In this document: in pieces, positions 52,644-59,662 of the stretch
Position numbering within the stretch: position 1 is the stretch's first letter
Layout of the letters: every line of letters starts with the position of its first letter
Assembly (NCBI RefSeq): GCF_900111685.1
Contig: NZ_FOHX01000004.1
Coordinates: forward strand, 1 to 64,000
Length of the DNA: 64,000 nt
Reading direction: 5' to 3'
Source of the DNA: Nonomuraea wenchangensis
Lineage (GTDB): Bacteria > Actinomycetota > Actinomycetes > Streptosporangiales > Streptosporangiaceae
The notes under the pieces: model-generated
Seen by the model: only the letters and a program-made list of their open reading frames with translations
The model's database searches: none
Told to the model about the DNA's origin: nothing
Position numbers and translations under genes: made by a program

Positions 52644-53117
52644 TCAGGGTCCGGCGAGGGCGCCCACCTCGGCGAGGGCGCCGGCGATAAGGCGTGCGTC
52701 CAGATGGGGGAAGTGGATGGCGGGCTTGCTCAGCAGCTCTTGGACGCGGTCCTCATAGGGACCGCGGACCTCCGCCAACAGCTTCTCCGCGCGCTCATCG
52801 ATGACGGCGTAGACGCCCCGGCCGTCGTCGGGGCAGACGTCGCGGTGAGTGAGGCCCTTTGCCTCCAGCCGGCTGACCAGGCGGGTGGTCGAGCTGGGAT
52901 TCAGGCCGACTCGCTGGGCGAGGTCGTTGACCCGCAACTCCTTGCCCGGCGCCTGGCTCAGGAAGGTCAGCGCACGGAACTCGGTCAGCCCGAGCCGGTA
53001 GGTGTGGGTGAGCCACTTGTCCAGGCTTGCGTCCACCGCGGAGGCGAACTCCGCCACTCGCGACCAGGCGACACTCACACTCCCTCTCGGGGAGCCGCTA
53101 GGTAGCTGCGTGTGCAT
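52644..53117 (-). CDS. MarR-family regulator
   Basis: The protein of up to 157 residues has a MarR winged helix: GLTEFRALTFLSQAPGKELRVNDLAQRVGLNPSSTTRLVSRLEAKGLTHRDVCPDDGRGVYAVID. It precedes, and is co-oriented with, the DsbA, deaminase and SMR genes, so it is likely their repressor. The start at 53117 has no ribosome site. An internal GTG after GAGGGAGT is an alternative. Confidence 0.9.
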   Translation of the reverse strand: MHTQLPSGSPRGSVSVAWSRVAEFASAVDASLDKWLTHTYRLGLTEFRALTFLSQAPGKELRVNDLAQRVGLNPSSTTRLVSRLEAKGLTHRDVCPDDGRGVYAVIDERAEKLLAEVRGPYEDRVQELLSKPAIHFPHLDARLIAGALAEVGALAGP

Positions 53118-53340
53118 GCAATAAAATTACCACGGGCCCATCGCAAGTCAAGCCAAGAGTCGGCGGCGCTGCCGCGCCGGTACATCGCCCGGTTCGGGGT
53201 GACCACCGAAGGCAGAATGACCCGTTCCAAGGGCGGCCGCCTCGCCCGGAGTCCGCCTGCTCCCGGCCGTGGACGGAGGTCAGGAAGCTCACGCTCACGC
53301 CCGAGCAGCTCACCACGCCGTCGGCGGGCGTGTCTGAGCC

Positions 53341-53535
53341 AAGGCTTTCCGGGAGCTGATGGCACGCATGGGCCACTCCAGCACCCAGGCCGCCCTCATC
53401 TACCAGCACTCCACCGACGAGAGACAACGCGAGGTGGCCCGCAAGCTCGGCGCGCTTGACAACGACCCATCGGGGTGGGCAACGGGCATGGCCCTGAAAA
53501 CAGCCCTTGCAAAGATTGAAAGCCCAGGCCATTGA
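53341..53535 (+). pseudogene. Tyrosine integrase C-terminal remnant
   Basis: 65 codons encode FRELMARMGHSSTQAALIYQ followed by HSTDERQREVARKLGAL. This is the C-terminal catalytic block of phage/AICE tyrosine integrases: GHSS with the nucleophile Tyr in ALIYQHS. The rest of the enzyme is missing; a stop lies just upstream in frame. It ends 18 bases before a tRNA-Ala half-site, the usual placement of int next to att. It is probably the stub of an older element. Confidence 0.8.
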
Positions 53536-53553
53536 CCCGGGCTTCCGTATGCG

Positions 53554-53596
53554 TGGAGCCTAGGAGATTCGAACTCCTGACTTCCTGCTTGCAAAC
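53554..53596 (-). other. tRNA-Ala(TGC) 3' half, attachment site
   Basis: On the minus strand these 43 bases run from the anticodon loop TTTGCAA (anticodon TGC) through the GCAGG anticodon arm, the T arm AGGAG-TTCGAAT-CTCCT and the acceptor strand AGGCTCC-A. U70, which would form the G3.U70 pair, marks tRNA-Ala. The 5' half is absent and the sequence to the right does not complete the anticodon stem. This is the duplicated tRNA 3' end left by site-specific integration. The intact tRNA should lie beyond the right edge. Confidence 0.82.
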
Positions 53597-53679
53597 GGGA
53601 GCCAGTCACAACGTCCAGCCGCCTTCCTCCTGGTCAAGCTGCAGGTGCCGGCTGATGGTGCCTGATCTTATGCGGCAGC

Positions 53680-53702
53680 GTTGCTGTACCCCGTTGCTGT
53701 AC
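53680..53702 (+). repeat. Direct repeats, probable integrase arm sites
   Basis: GTTGCTGTAC occurs at 53680-53689 and 53693-53702, 13 bases apart, about 85 bases inside the att half-site. Similar GCTGTAC repeats flank AICE attachment sites and serve as integrase arm-binding sites. The assignment is by position and resemblance. Confidence 0.5.
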
Positions 53703-53853
53703 GACAGCGTACGTGGGAGACGACGGGTCAGCTCATTTGATTTCCTGTACCGCCTCAGCCCTACGCGGGCATGAGGAAGGGGGCGTCCTTGTCGTTGTAC
53801 AAGACCGCTACGCTGTGCCACGACACAGTCCTCAGAGCGAGGGGCATCTGCGG

Positions 53854-54633
53854 ATGGCGCCAGCCGACGGTCCCGACTGGACCGACATCGCCGCCTTCGT
53901 CGTGGCCGGTCTTGCTTTCGTGATCTCCATCTTGACTGCCAGATACGCCAAGCAGCAAGCAGGGGCCGCGATCGATCAAGCTGCGGATGCTCAGCGGTCG
54001 GCCGACGCAGCGCATGATCAAGCCATCTCGGCGCGAGATCAGGCCGAGACGGCTGCTCGCCAACTAGCATTGGAACAGAGAGCGCACATCGAGTCGCAGG
54101 AGCCATACGTCGTGGTCGATCTGCGACCTTCCGACTTTGTGCCGGAGGCTCTGATGCTGATCATCGAGAACGTGGGTCCCACGCTCGCGCGCAACGTACG
54201 GATCATTGCGAATCCTCCATTCCAGCGGACCCTTGACAGACCAGGAGAACCGGAGTTCGCCGAGACGCTGCTCTTCACGCAAGGCATCCCGCATCTGCCC
54301 CCCGGGAGAAGGCTGGAGGTTTTTATGGATCTTGGCTTTCGACTCTTCGCTACTGAACTTCCCCGCCAGTACGAAGTCACCGTCAAGGCGGATGGCCCTT
54401 TCGGACCGGTCGAGGACCTGAGCTATCTCATCGATCTGAATGTGTTTACGGCATCGCGCATCAATATCAAGACCGTGCACCAGGGTGTTCAGGAGCTTGA
54501 GAAGCTCCGGCACCAAGTGGAGAAGATCGCTGAAGAGCTCTCACGCCCACGCGCCATGGAGGAGGATGCCAAATATCAACGCATCCTTGAAGAGCGGCGC
54601 AGGACAATGTCCGAGGAAACCCGGGACGAGTAA
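53854..54633 (+). CDS. Membrane-anchored protein with coiled-coil segments
   Basis: The 259-residue protein has one N-terminal membrane helix (DIAAFVVAGLAFVISILTARYA) and a long Ala/Gln-rich coiled coil (about residues 32-75). A beta-rich domain follows (YVVVDLRPSDFVPEALMLIIENVGPTLARNVRIIANPP), then a second charged helical tail. Similar proteins occur in phages and AICEs without known function. GAGGGG lies nine bases before ATG 53854. The 265 bases after it (54634-54898) show nothing I can support. Confidence 0.7.
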   Translation: MAPADGPDWTDIAAFVVAGLAFVISILTARYAKQQAGAAIDQAADAQRSADAAHDQAISARDQAETAARQLALEQRAHIESQEPYVVVDLRPSDFVPEALMLIIENVGPTLARNVRIIANPPFQRTLDRPGEPEFAETLLFTQGIPHLPPGRRLEVFMDLGFRLFATELPRQYEVTVKADGPFGPVEDLSYLIDLNVFTASRINIKTVHQGVQELEKLRHQVEKIAEELSRPRAMEEDAKYQRILEERRRTMSEETRDE

Positions 54634-54898
54634 GACAGACATTCGATGTGGCACGTTGCTTTTCGAGTGATTCTTTGGAAGCCACGGTGGGTGAGCACGC
54701 TTGCCGATGGCGGCACATGCGTCCGTGCGTACCGCAGACGACGTTGCTGTCGCCTCCGCCTCAGCCTTGGTCACCCAGTGGCGAGGCCCGACGAAGGAGG
54801 GCCTCGGCGTCGATCGCCCCAACCATGGTCGGCGAAGAGCGAAGTGAGCGATCGTCACGGCCTTAACCGGCATACCTACCCGACAGCATGCGGAGCTT

Positions 54899-55450
54899 CT
54901 AAGCAGGAAGCTCGAACGTTCCGCAGGCAACAACACCGAGAAGCCGCTGTACCAACAAGTCTGTTAGGTCATCCGAAGTCGTTAAGGCAGTTAAGTCTTT
55001 TAGTGACAGAAGTAGCAGCCTCCGCCCCCTCGCCTGAGCCATACTCGCTGTTTGATAAGCGCTTGTCAGTTCGGACGGATCTCCAGTAACGCCACTAGCG
55101 GCAACCAGTATGCCCAGCTCAATGGATCTATTTTCAAGCTTATTGATAAATGCTGAAATTGCTTTCGCGTCGACTGGATCGCTCCAGTTCTTGCATTCCA
55201 CCAAGAAGAGATACGGAAAACATGCCAATCCATTATTCACTCGATCATTTGCTACGGCGACGTCGACTTCTTCGCTACGGTATGGATTCAGAATGTTGCG
55301 GCGTACCTTGAGACCTTGCACTCCTGCTAGTAGGTAGCAAAAAAGATCTTCAAGAGCTTGCCCGCGCTCTTTAGTGGTACGCGTTTTGTCCACTCCAACA
55401 GCCACGAATTGCTGTATTTTAGTTTTGGAGTAGCTAGTCATCCTACACAT
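54899..55450 (-). CDS. Restriction endonuclease-like PD-(D/E)xK protein
   Basis: The 183-residue protein has an Mrr-like nuclease core. The segment ERGQALEDLFCYLL is followed by EEVDVAVAND (D63) and FLVECKNWSDP (E85-C-K87), which gives D...ExK. These folds cleave DNA. GC and codon use are clearly lower than in neighbouring genes (many AAT, AGC, TTA-type codons), a sign of recent transfer. The start overlaps the end of the upstream gene by eight bases, so the two form one unit. A defence role as AICE cargo is inferred. Confidence 0.75.
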   Translation of the reverse strand: MCRMTSYSKTKIQQFVAVGVDKTRTTKERGQALEDLFCYLLAGVQGLKVRRNILNPYRSEEVDVAVANDRVNNGLACFPYLFLVECKNWSDPVDAKAISAFINKLENRSIELGILVAASGVTGDPSELTSAYQTASMAQARGRRLLLLSLKDLTALTTSDDLTDLLVQRLLGVVACGTFELPA

Positions 55451-56378
55451 GTCCCGGCGAAGAAGACGCTATTCTCCCAATAACCTCAGTGAGCTCTCTG
55501 GTGCCAAGGCTTTGTATCAGTTCTTCAAGAGATACTCTCGCGACTTGTGACACTTCTTCGCGCGCAGGGAAAAGTCTTCCTTCTCGATCCCAGTATACGA
55601 CTATCCCCAGCTTCGCTTGCCGCTCCCGAACGGCATGCTTAAGCTTCTCCTCCGCCTCGCGAAGACGCCCGGTGGACACATTTCCTGTTTGGACCTCAAT
55701 TAGGATTATGTCTTGGGAGTCTCGCGAAGGAATGATGGCAAAATCAAATCCGCCACTTGGTCCCGGTCGCGGCTTTTTGACAAAGCTCGCGCCCGACTGT
55801 CTAAGGATTTCTTCTACAAGCTCCTCGGCAAGCCGATACATGGCGAAACCCGGTTGGGTGTGCTGGCGAAGGATCTTTAGGAGCCGATTAGCATTGATAA
55901 GTCGAAGGTCGCTGTCACGCCAGCTAAAGTCGCCTCTATGCATTTCGGGCAATGTTGCGAGGAAAGCCCACAGGTGTATCTTCAGCGTCTCTGAGTCATT
56001 TAGCTCGGAGGTAATCGCGATCAGAGATGGAAGGCTTTGAGAAACTCTGAAGGCCGGCGGCGCTATCAGCAGTGCAGGAACTCGGCGTTCAAGTAGCATC
56101 CCCACCCGCAATAGCACATCGGCGTTGGTGAATCCCGTGCCATCGGCCTGTTTAGCGCCTAGGAATTCGTCAGGGTCCAGAACGCCAATAGCTATGTCGG
56201 GTCTCACATCAGAATGCTCCGCCATACGGTCAGCCACGGAATTACTGATGACGCGCGCTTCGGTGACGCCGCTCTCATAACATATGTCGCTTAGAATATC
56301 CAGGTTGGCGTTACCTGCTCTGAGAATAACCGCGTCCATAGCGCCTGCCTGTGAGCTACCGGTCTTTGACTCAACCAT
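55443..56378 (-). CDS. Two-domain protein with Rossmann-like N-terminus and nuclease-like C-terminus
   Basis: The protein of up to 311 residues has an N-terminal alpha/beta domain (IAIGVLDPDEFLGAK; TNADVLLRVGMLLERRVPALLIAPP). In position of motifs this resembles TIR-like or nucleotide-sensing folds. The C-terminal domain has GFDFAIIPS (D212) and IILIEVQTG (E228-V-Q230), a PD-(D/E)xK-like core with Gln instead of Lys. It is low in GC and coupled to the Mrr-like gene. I do not recognise a named family. MDAVILRAGN at 56339 is an alternative start. Confidence 0.6.
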   Translation of the reverse strand: MVESKTGSSQAGAMDAVILRAGNANLDILSDICYESGVTEARVISNSVADRMAEHSDVRPDIAIGVLDPDEFLGAKQADGTGFTNADVLLRVGMLLERRVPALLIAPPAFRVSQSLPSLIAITSELNDSETLKIHLWAFLATLPEMHRGDFSWRDSDLRLINANRLLKILRQHTQPGFAMYRLAEELVEEILRQSGASFVKKPRPGPSGGFDFAIIPSRDSQDIILIEVQTGNVSTGRLREAEEKLKHAVRERQAKLGIVVYWDREGRLFPAREEVSQVARVSLEELIQSLGTRELTEVIGRIASSSPGHV

Positions 56379-56633
56379 GCCTAGCAGGATGAGACTTTAG
56401 AGGTCGAGGCTGCTCAGGTCCAACCATCAATGAATCATGACAGGCCGCCGCCCACTCTCGATCGGTACCATAGGGCGGTGCTGGCCGCGACCGGCCGGAG
56501 AGCCGCAGCGCGGCCAGTGACCGCCCAACGCGCGCGGGACGCCGCAGGCGGCACGTGTGCCTTGAAACCGTAGAGAAAGTTCTCATCCAGAGGCGATGCC
56601 GCGTCGATGATCTTGATCAGTCGCGCTGTTGTC

Positions 56634-56903
56634 CTACCGCGCTCGGCCTTGCAGTAGTGCTTGCCACACGGCCTGCCCTTCTCGGAGGCGCATGCGACGG
56701 GTCTCGCGGACCTCCTTCGCGGCGAGGTCTGTGCGGAGCAGGAAGAACTGTCCTCCTGCGGTGCAGAGTTCGTAGATGACCGGGTCGCAGTGGCAGGTCC
56801 AGGCGATGATTCGTCGTCGCTGCTCCGGACGAGCTGTGAACCAGGTCAGTCGCGCGTGGTTCGGCTGCGGCTCCGGGAGGTGGGGTGACAGGCAGTTGTT
56901 CAT
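56634..56903 (-). CDS. Small hypothetical AICE protein
   Basis: The 89-residue protein (MNNCLSPHLPEPQPNHARLTW) has the central YELCTAGGQFFLLRTDLAAKEVRETRRMRLREGQAVWQALLQGRAR. Its start overlaps the stop of the RsbW-like gene by four bases (ATGA). Such pairs are common in actinomycete elements; the function is unknown. The 255 bases on its other side (56379-56633) hold no gene I can support. Confidence 0.65.
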   Translation of the reverse strand: MNNCLSPHLPEPQPNHARLTWFTARPEQRRRIIAWTCHCDPVIYELCTAGGQFFLLRTDLAAKEVRETRRMRLREGQAVWQALLQGRAR

Positions 56904-57328
56904 GTGGGCTGGCCGGCAGGGCTGAGAGGGATGAGCGCCCATACCGTGCGTCCGCCGTCGTTGCCGTGGACGCCCCAGCGTGTCGTCAGGCTTTCTACCA
57001 GGTGTAGCCCGCGGCCGTTCTGATCGGTGTTCTCGGCTTGGCATCGGTGCGGAGTTGAGGGGCCGCCTTCGTCGTGGACGGCGAGGATCAGCAGCGTGGT
57101 GCCTGCGTGGAGGGTGACGCCGAACCGGCCGCCGGCCTGGCCGCTGCGGGTGTGGCGGATGGCGTTGGTGGCCAGTTCGGATGTGACGAGTTCGGCGGTG
57201 TAGGTCTCGGGGCGGTCGCCGAGGTAGCTGTTGACGAACCGGCGGGCTTCGCTGATCTGGGCCTTGGTGCCGGGGAAGTTGCGACACCACCGGTGGATTT
57301 CTTGGCGGCTGTTCAGCGTTGGGTACAT
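56900..57328 (-). CDS. ATP-binding RsbW-like protein
   Basis: The 142-residue protein has a HATPase_c_2 domain: AELVTSELATNAIRHTRSG (N box), LILAVHDEGGPSTP and NGRGLHLVESLTTRWGVHGNDGGRTVWALI (G box). This resembles anti-sigma kinases of the RsbW/SpoIIAB class. AAGGAAACGGCG precedes ATG 57328. It is divergent from the monooxygenase/XRE operon, and AGTACT-type operators lie between them. Confidence 0.87.
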   Translation of the reverse strand: MYPTLNSRQEIHRWCRNFPGTKAQISEARRFVNSYLGDRPETYTAELVTSELATNAIRHTRSGQAGGRFGVTLHAGTTLLILAVHDEGGPSTPHRCQAENTDQNGRGLHLVESLTTRWGVHGNDGGRTVWALIPLSPAGQPT

Positions 57329-57377
57329 CGCCGTTTCCTTGCGTTCATGCAGGTCAACGCCCTGCGATCCGCTATCC

Positions 57378-57436
57378 GTACTTAAAGTACTGGTGCTATA
57401 CTTCAAGTACAAGCGACTTGATGTACTTGCGCCGCA
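57378..57436. promoter_or_regulatory. Array of AGTACTT-type operator sites
   Basis: GTACTTAAAGTAC (57378-57390) and TACTTCAAGTA (57399-57409) are near-identical palindromes. Half-sites GTACTTG (57423-57429) and TAAGTACT (from 57430 to about 57437) follow. They occupy the divergent region between the RsbW-like gene and the operon with the XRE regulator. A related palindrome lies right after that regulator at 59014. Confidence 0.7.
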
Positions 57437-57501
57437 CATTAAGTACTGATCGAGTGAAGACACCGAGATCCCAGACCGTGACGGCGACTCAGGAGGCGTA
57501 C

Positions 57502-57810
57502 ATGTTCGGACTCATGGTGCGATTCACCTGCAAGGACGAGGAGAGCGCCGCAGCGTTCGACGCCCTCGTCGGTGAGACAATCGAGGCGATCCGCCGGCAT
57601 GAGCCGGGAACGATCGTGTACGCCTCGCACCGGGTGGACGGTCAGCCGCTCCAGCGGATCTTCTACGAGCTGTACCGGGACCGCGACGCCTTCGACGCCC
57701 ACGAGCAGACCGAGCACACCAGGCGCTTCCTGGCAGCTCGCGAGGAGCTGCTGGCCTCGGTAGAGGTCGACTGGCTGGATCTGCTGAGCGGGAAGGGCAC
57801 GACGTCGTGA
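57502..57810 (+). CDS. Antibiotic biosynthesis monooxygenase-like protein
   Basis: The 102-residue single-domain ferredoxin-like protein is of the ABM family: MVRFTCKDEESAAAFDALVGETIEAIRRHEPGTIVYASHRVDGQPLQRIFYELYRDRDAFDAHEQTEHTRRFL. AGGAGG lies five bases before the ATG. Its stop overlaps the XRE regulator's GTG by four bases, so the two are coupled. Its role in the element is unknown. Confidence 0.9.
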   Translation: MFGLMVRFTCKDEESAAAFDALVGETIEAIRRHEPGTIVYASHRVDGQPLQRIFYELYRDRDAFDAHEQTEHTRRFLAAREELLASVEVDWLDLLSGKGTTS

Positions 57811-59009
57811 GCATGGAGTATCAGCGGGCGCTCGGACGGCGCATCGCCCAAGAACGCAAACGGCGCGGCCTGTCACAAGCCGAGCTGGCGCGGCTGGTGG
57901 ATCGGTCGGTGGCGTGGATCTCGCAGGTGGAGCGGGGCGTGCGCAAGGTCGATCGCATGTCCGTGCTGGAGAAGGTCGCCGAGACGCTGGACGTACCGCT
58001 CTCAGAGCTGGCCGCTGAGGCGCCGGTGGTGGCGGCCACGACCGAGGAGATGCCGGGGACGGCCGGGCTACGGCTGGTACTGTCCGGGGCGCACTCGTTG
58101 CAGGCCATGTTGCACGCCACGCCGGTGCCGCCGACCGATCAGCTCAAGCCGCGGGTGGATCACGCCTGGGAGCTGACGCATCAGAGCCGCTACGTCGAGC
58201 TGACGGAGCTGCTGCGTGGGCTCGTCCCGACGCTGGAGAACGCGGTACGGTCCGCGCCCGCCGAGCGCCAAGCCGAGCTGTTCGAGCTACTGGCGGTCAC
58301 CTACCAGGCGTGTTCGGCGTCGCTGGCGAAACTGGGCGAGCCGGAGGCGGCGTGGATCGCAGCGGACCGGGCCATCAGCGCGGCCGAGCGAGCCGGTAAC
58401 CCGTTGATGATGGCGGCCGGAGCGTTCCGGCTGGGGTTCGTGTTCCTGGGGGCGCGTCACTTCGATCAGGTGGAGGAGACGGCACGTACGGCTGCTGAGG
58501 CGCTGTGGTTCCTGACCGATCAGGGCAACGTGGAAGCGATGTCGCTGTGGGGCGGCCTGACGTTGCAGCGGGCGGTGGCGGCCTCGCGGCTCAATCAGGC
58601 CGATGTCGCCTACGAGCACCTCTCGCGAGCCCGTGAGATGGCCTCGCGGGTCGGTGAAGGACGCAACGACTACAACACCGAGTTCGGGCCGGCCAACGTG
58701 GCGCTGCATGAGGTGGCCGTAGCCGTGGAGGTCGGTGACGCCGGGCACGCGCTGCGGGTCGGGACCGCGGTGGACGCCTCGACGCTGTCGGCCGAGCGGC
58801 GGGCACGGCTCGCGGTGGATCTCGCGCGGGCGCATGCACAGCGTCGCCAGGTGGACGAGGCGGTGGCGCGGCTGCTGGAGGCGGAGGACGTGACGCCCGA
58901 GCAGATCCGTAACCATCGGGTAGTACGACAACTCGTCTCTGACCTGGTGTCGATGCAGGATCCGGCATCCTCTGAGCTGCGGGAACTGGCCGAGCGAGTG
59001 GGGGCGTAG
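57807..59009 (+). CDS. XRE-family regulator with TPR-like domain
   Basis: The 400-residue protein has an N-terminal HTH (LGRRIAQERKRRGLSQAELARLVDRSVAWISQVERGVRKVDRMSVLEKVAETLDVPL). A long helical TPR-like region follows (LFELLAVTYQACSASLAKLGEPEAAWIAADRAISAAERAG; AYEHLSRAREMASRVGEG). Such proteins control AICE excision and transfer. The likely binding sites are the AGTACT palindromes on either side of its operon, at 57378 and 59014. Confidence 0.9.
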   Translation: MSMEYQRALGRRIAQERKRRGLSQAELARLVDRSVAWISQVERGVRKVDRMSVLEKVAETLDVPLSELAAEAPVVAATTEEMPGTAGLRLVLSGAHSLQAMLHATPVPPTDQLKPRVDHAWELTHQSRYVELTELLRGLVPTLENAVRSAPAERQAELFELLAVTYQACSASLAKLGEPEAAWIAADRAISAAERAGNPLMMAAGAFRLGFVFLGARHFDQVEETARTAAEALWFLTDQGNVEAMSLWGGLTLQRAVAASRLNQADVAYEHLSRAREMASRVGEGRNDYNTEFGPANVALHEVAVAVEVGDAGHALRVGTAVDASTLSAERRARLAVDLARAHAQRRQVDEAVARLLEAEDVTPEQIRNHRVVRQLVSDLVSMQDPASSELRELAERVGA

Positions 59010-59013
59010 AAAA

Positions 59014-59040
59014 AGTACGTGTCCACGTACTCTAAGTACT
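59014..59040. promoter_or_regulatory. AGTACGTG palindrome and TAAGTACT half-site
   Basis: AGTACGTGTCCACGTACT (59014-59031) is a perfect palindrome with eight-base arms. TAAGTACT follows four bases later. Both share AGTACT with the array at 57378. They lie just after the XRE gene and upstream of the transfer genes, so they may control that promoter. Confidence 0.65.
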
Positions 59041-59063
59041 AGCGATTACTCTCAGTATCAGGT

Positions 59064-59213
59064 AGCGTTCGTGTTGTAGCTGGAACTCTCCGTAGTCGGA
59101 GGGTGGCAGCCCAGCACGAACGCTCTTCGCGTTTCAGGGGTGGATCAAGGAGGTCCGCTCACGGAAGGCGGAGAGAAGGCCACACATGAAAGTGGCCTGA
59201 GCGGGAGACCCGC
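59064..59213 (+). ncRNA. Structured non-coding region: long hairpin and two short hairpins
   Basis: AGCGTTCGTG (59064-59073) pairs perfectly with CACGAACGCT (59115-59124). It encloses CTGG/CCAG (59080-59083, 59111-59114) and CTCCG/CGGAG (59088-59092, 59097-59101). Downstream, AGGCCAC/GTGGCCT (59077+100 region, 59177-59183 with 59192-59198) and GCGGG/CCCGC (59201-59213) form two more hairpins. The 323-base gap before the SCO3933-like gene has no coding signal, so a structured leader, small RNA or transfer-related site is possible. The type is tentative. Confidence 0.4.
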
Positions 59214-59332
59214 CCAGGCCGGATGCGTTAGCACCCTAGTTGGCGCTTCGATGCTATCGCCTCCGAGCTGACGGCACGGCCTCCCTCGTCCTGAAACGCC
59301 TGATCAACAGGCTGACGAGAGGTGTATTCGCC

Positions 59333-59662
59333 ATGCGTACCGTCCCCATCCCCGTGGACGTCAGCAAGCTCAGCATCACCTGCGTGAAGGCCCCGCGCCC
59401 TCGCGTGCTCAACCGCGACACCGGCGAGATCAAGACCGACAAGAATGGCAACACCGTCTACGAGGTCACCGTGTCCGTGGAGGACGAGTTCGGCCGGATC
59501 GAGCTCGTCAAGATCGGCATCACCGGAGAGCCGCCCATCAAGGCCGGCGACGCCGTCAACGCGGTCGGGCTGCTCGGCTACGTCTGGGAGATCGCCGGCC
59601 GGTGGGGCATCTCCTACCGCGCGACCGCCCTGCTTCCGATGCAGGAGGCCGCCGATGTCTGA
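59333..59662 (+). CDS. SCO3933-family regulatory protein
   Basis: The 109-residue protein begins MRTVPIPVDVSKLSITCVKAPRPRVLN and continues with DTGEIKTDKNGNTVYEVTVSVEDEFGRIELVKIGITGEPPIKAGDAVNAVGLLGYVWE. This matches the SCO3933-like proteins encoded before the transfer gene in AICEs. It has an OB-like beta pattern. It overlaps the FtsK-like gene by eight bases. Confidence 0.88.
   Translation: MRTVPIPVDVSKLSITCVKAPRPRVLNRDTGEIKTDKNGNTVYEVTVSVEDEFGRIELVKIGITGEPPIKAGDAVNAVGLLGYVWEIAGRWGISYRATALLPMQEAADV

Noticed and set aside
53554..53640. Complete tRNA gene on the minus strand
   Set aside because: The 5' half, including acceptor 5' strand, D arm and the 5' side of the anticodon stem, is missing. 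Only the 43-base 3' half is present.
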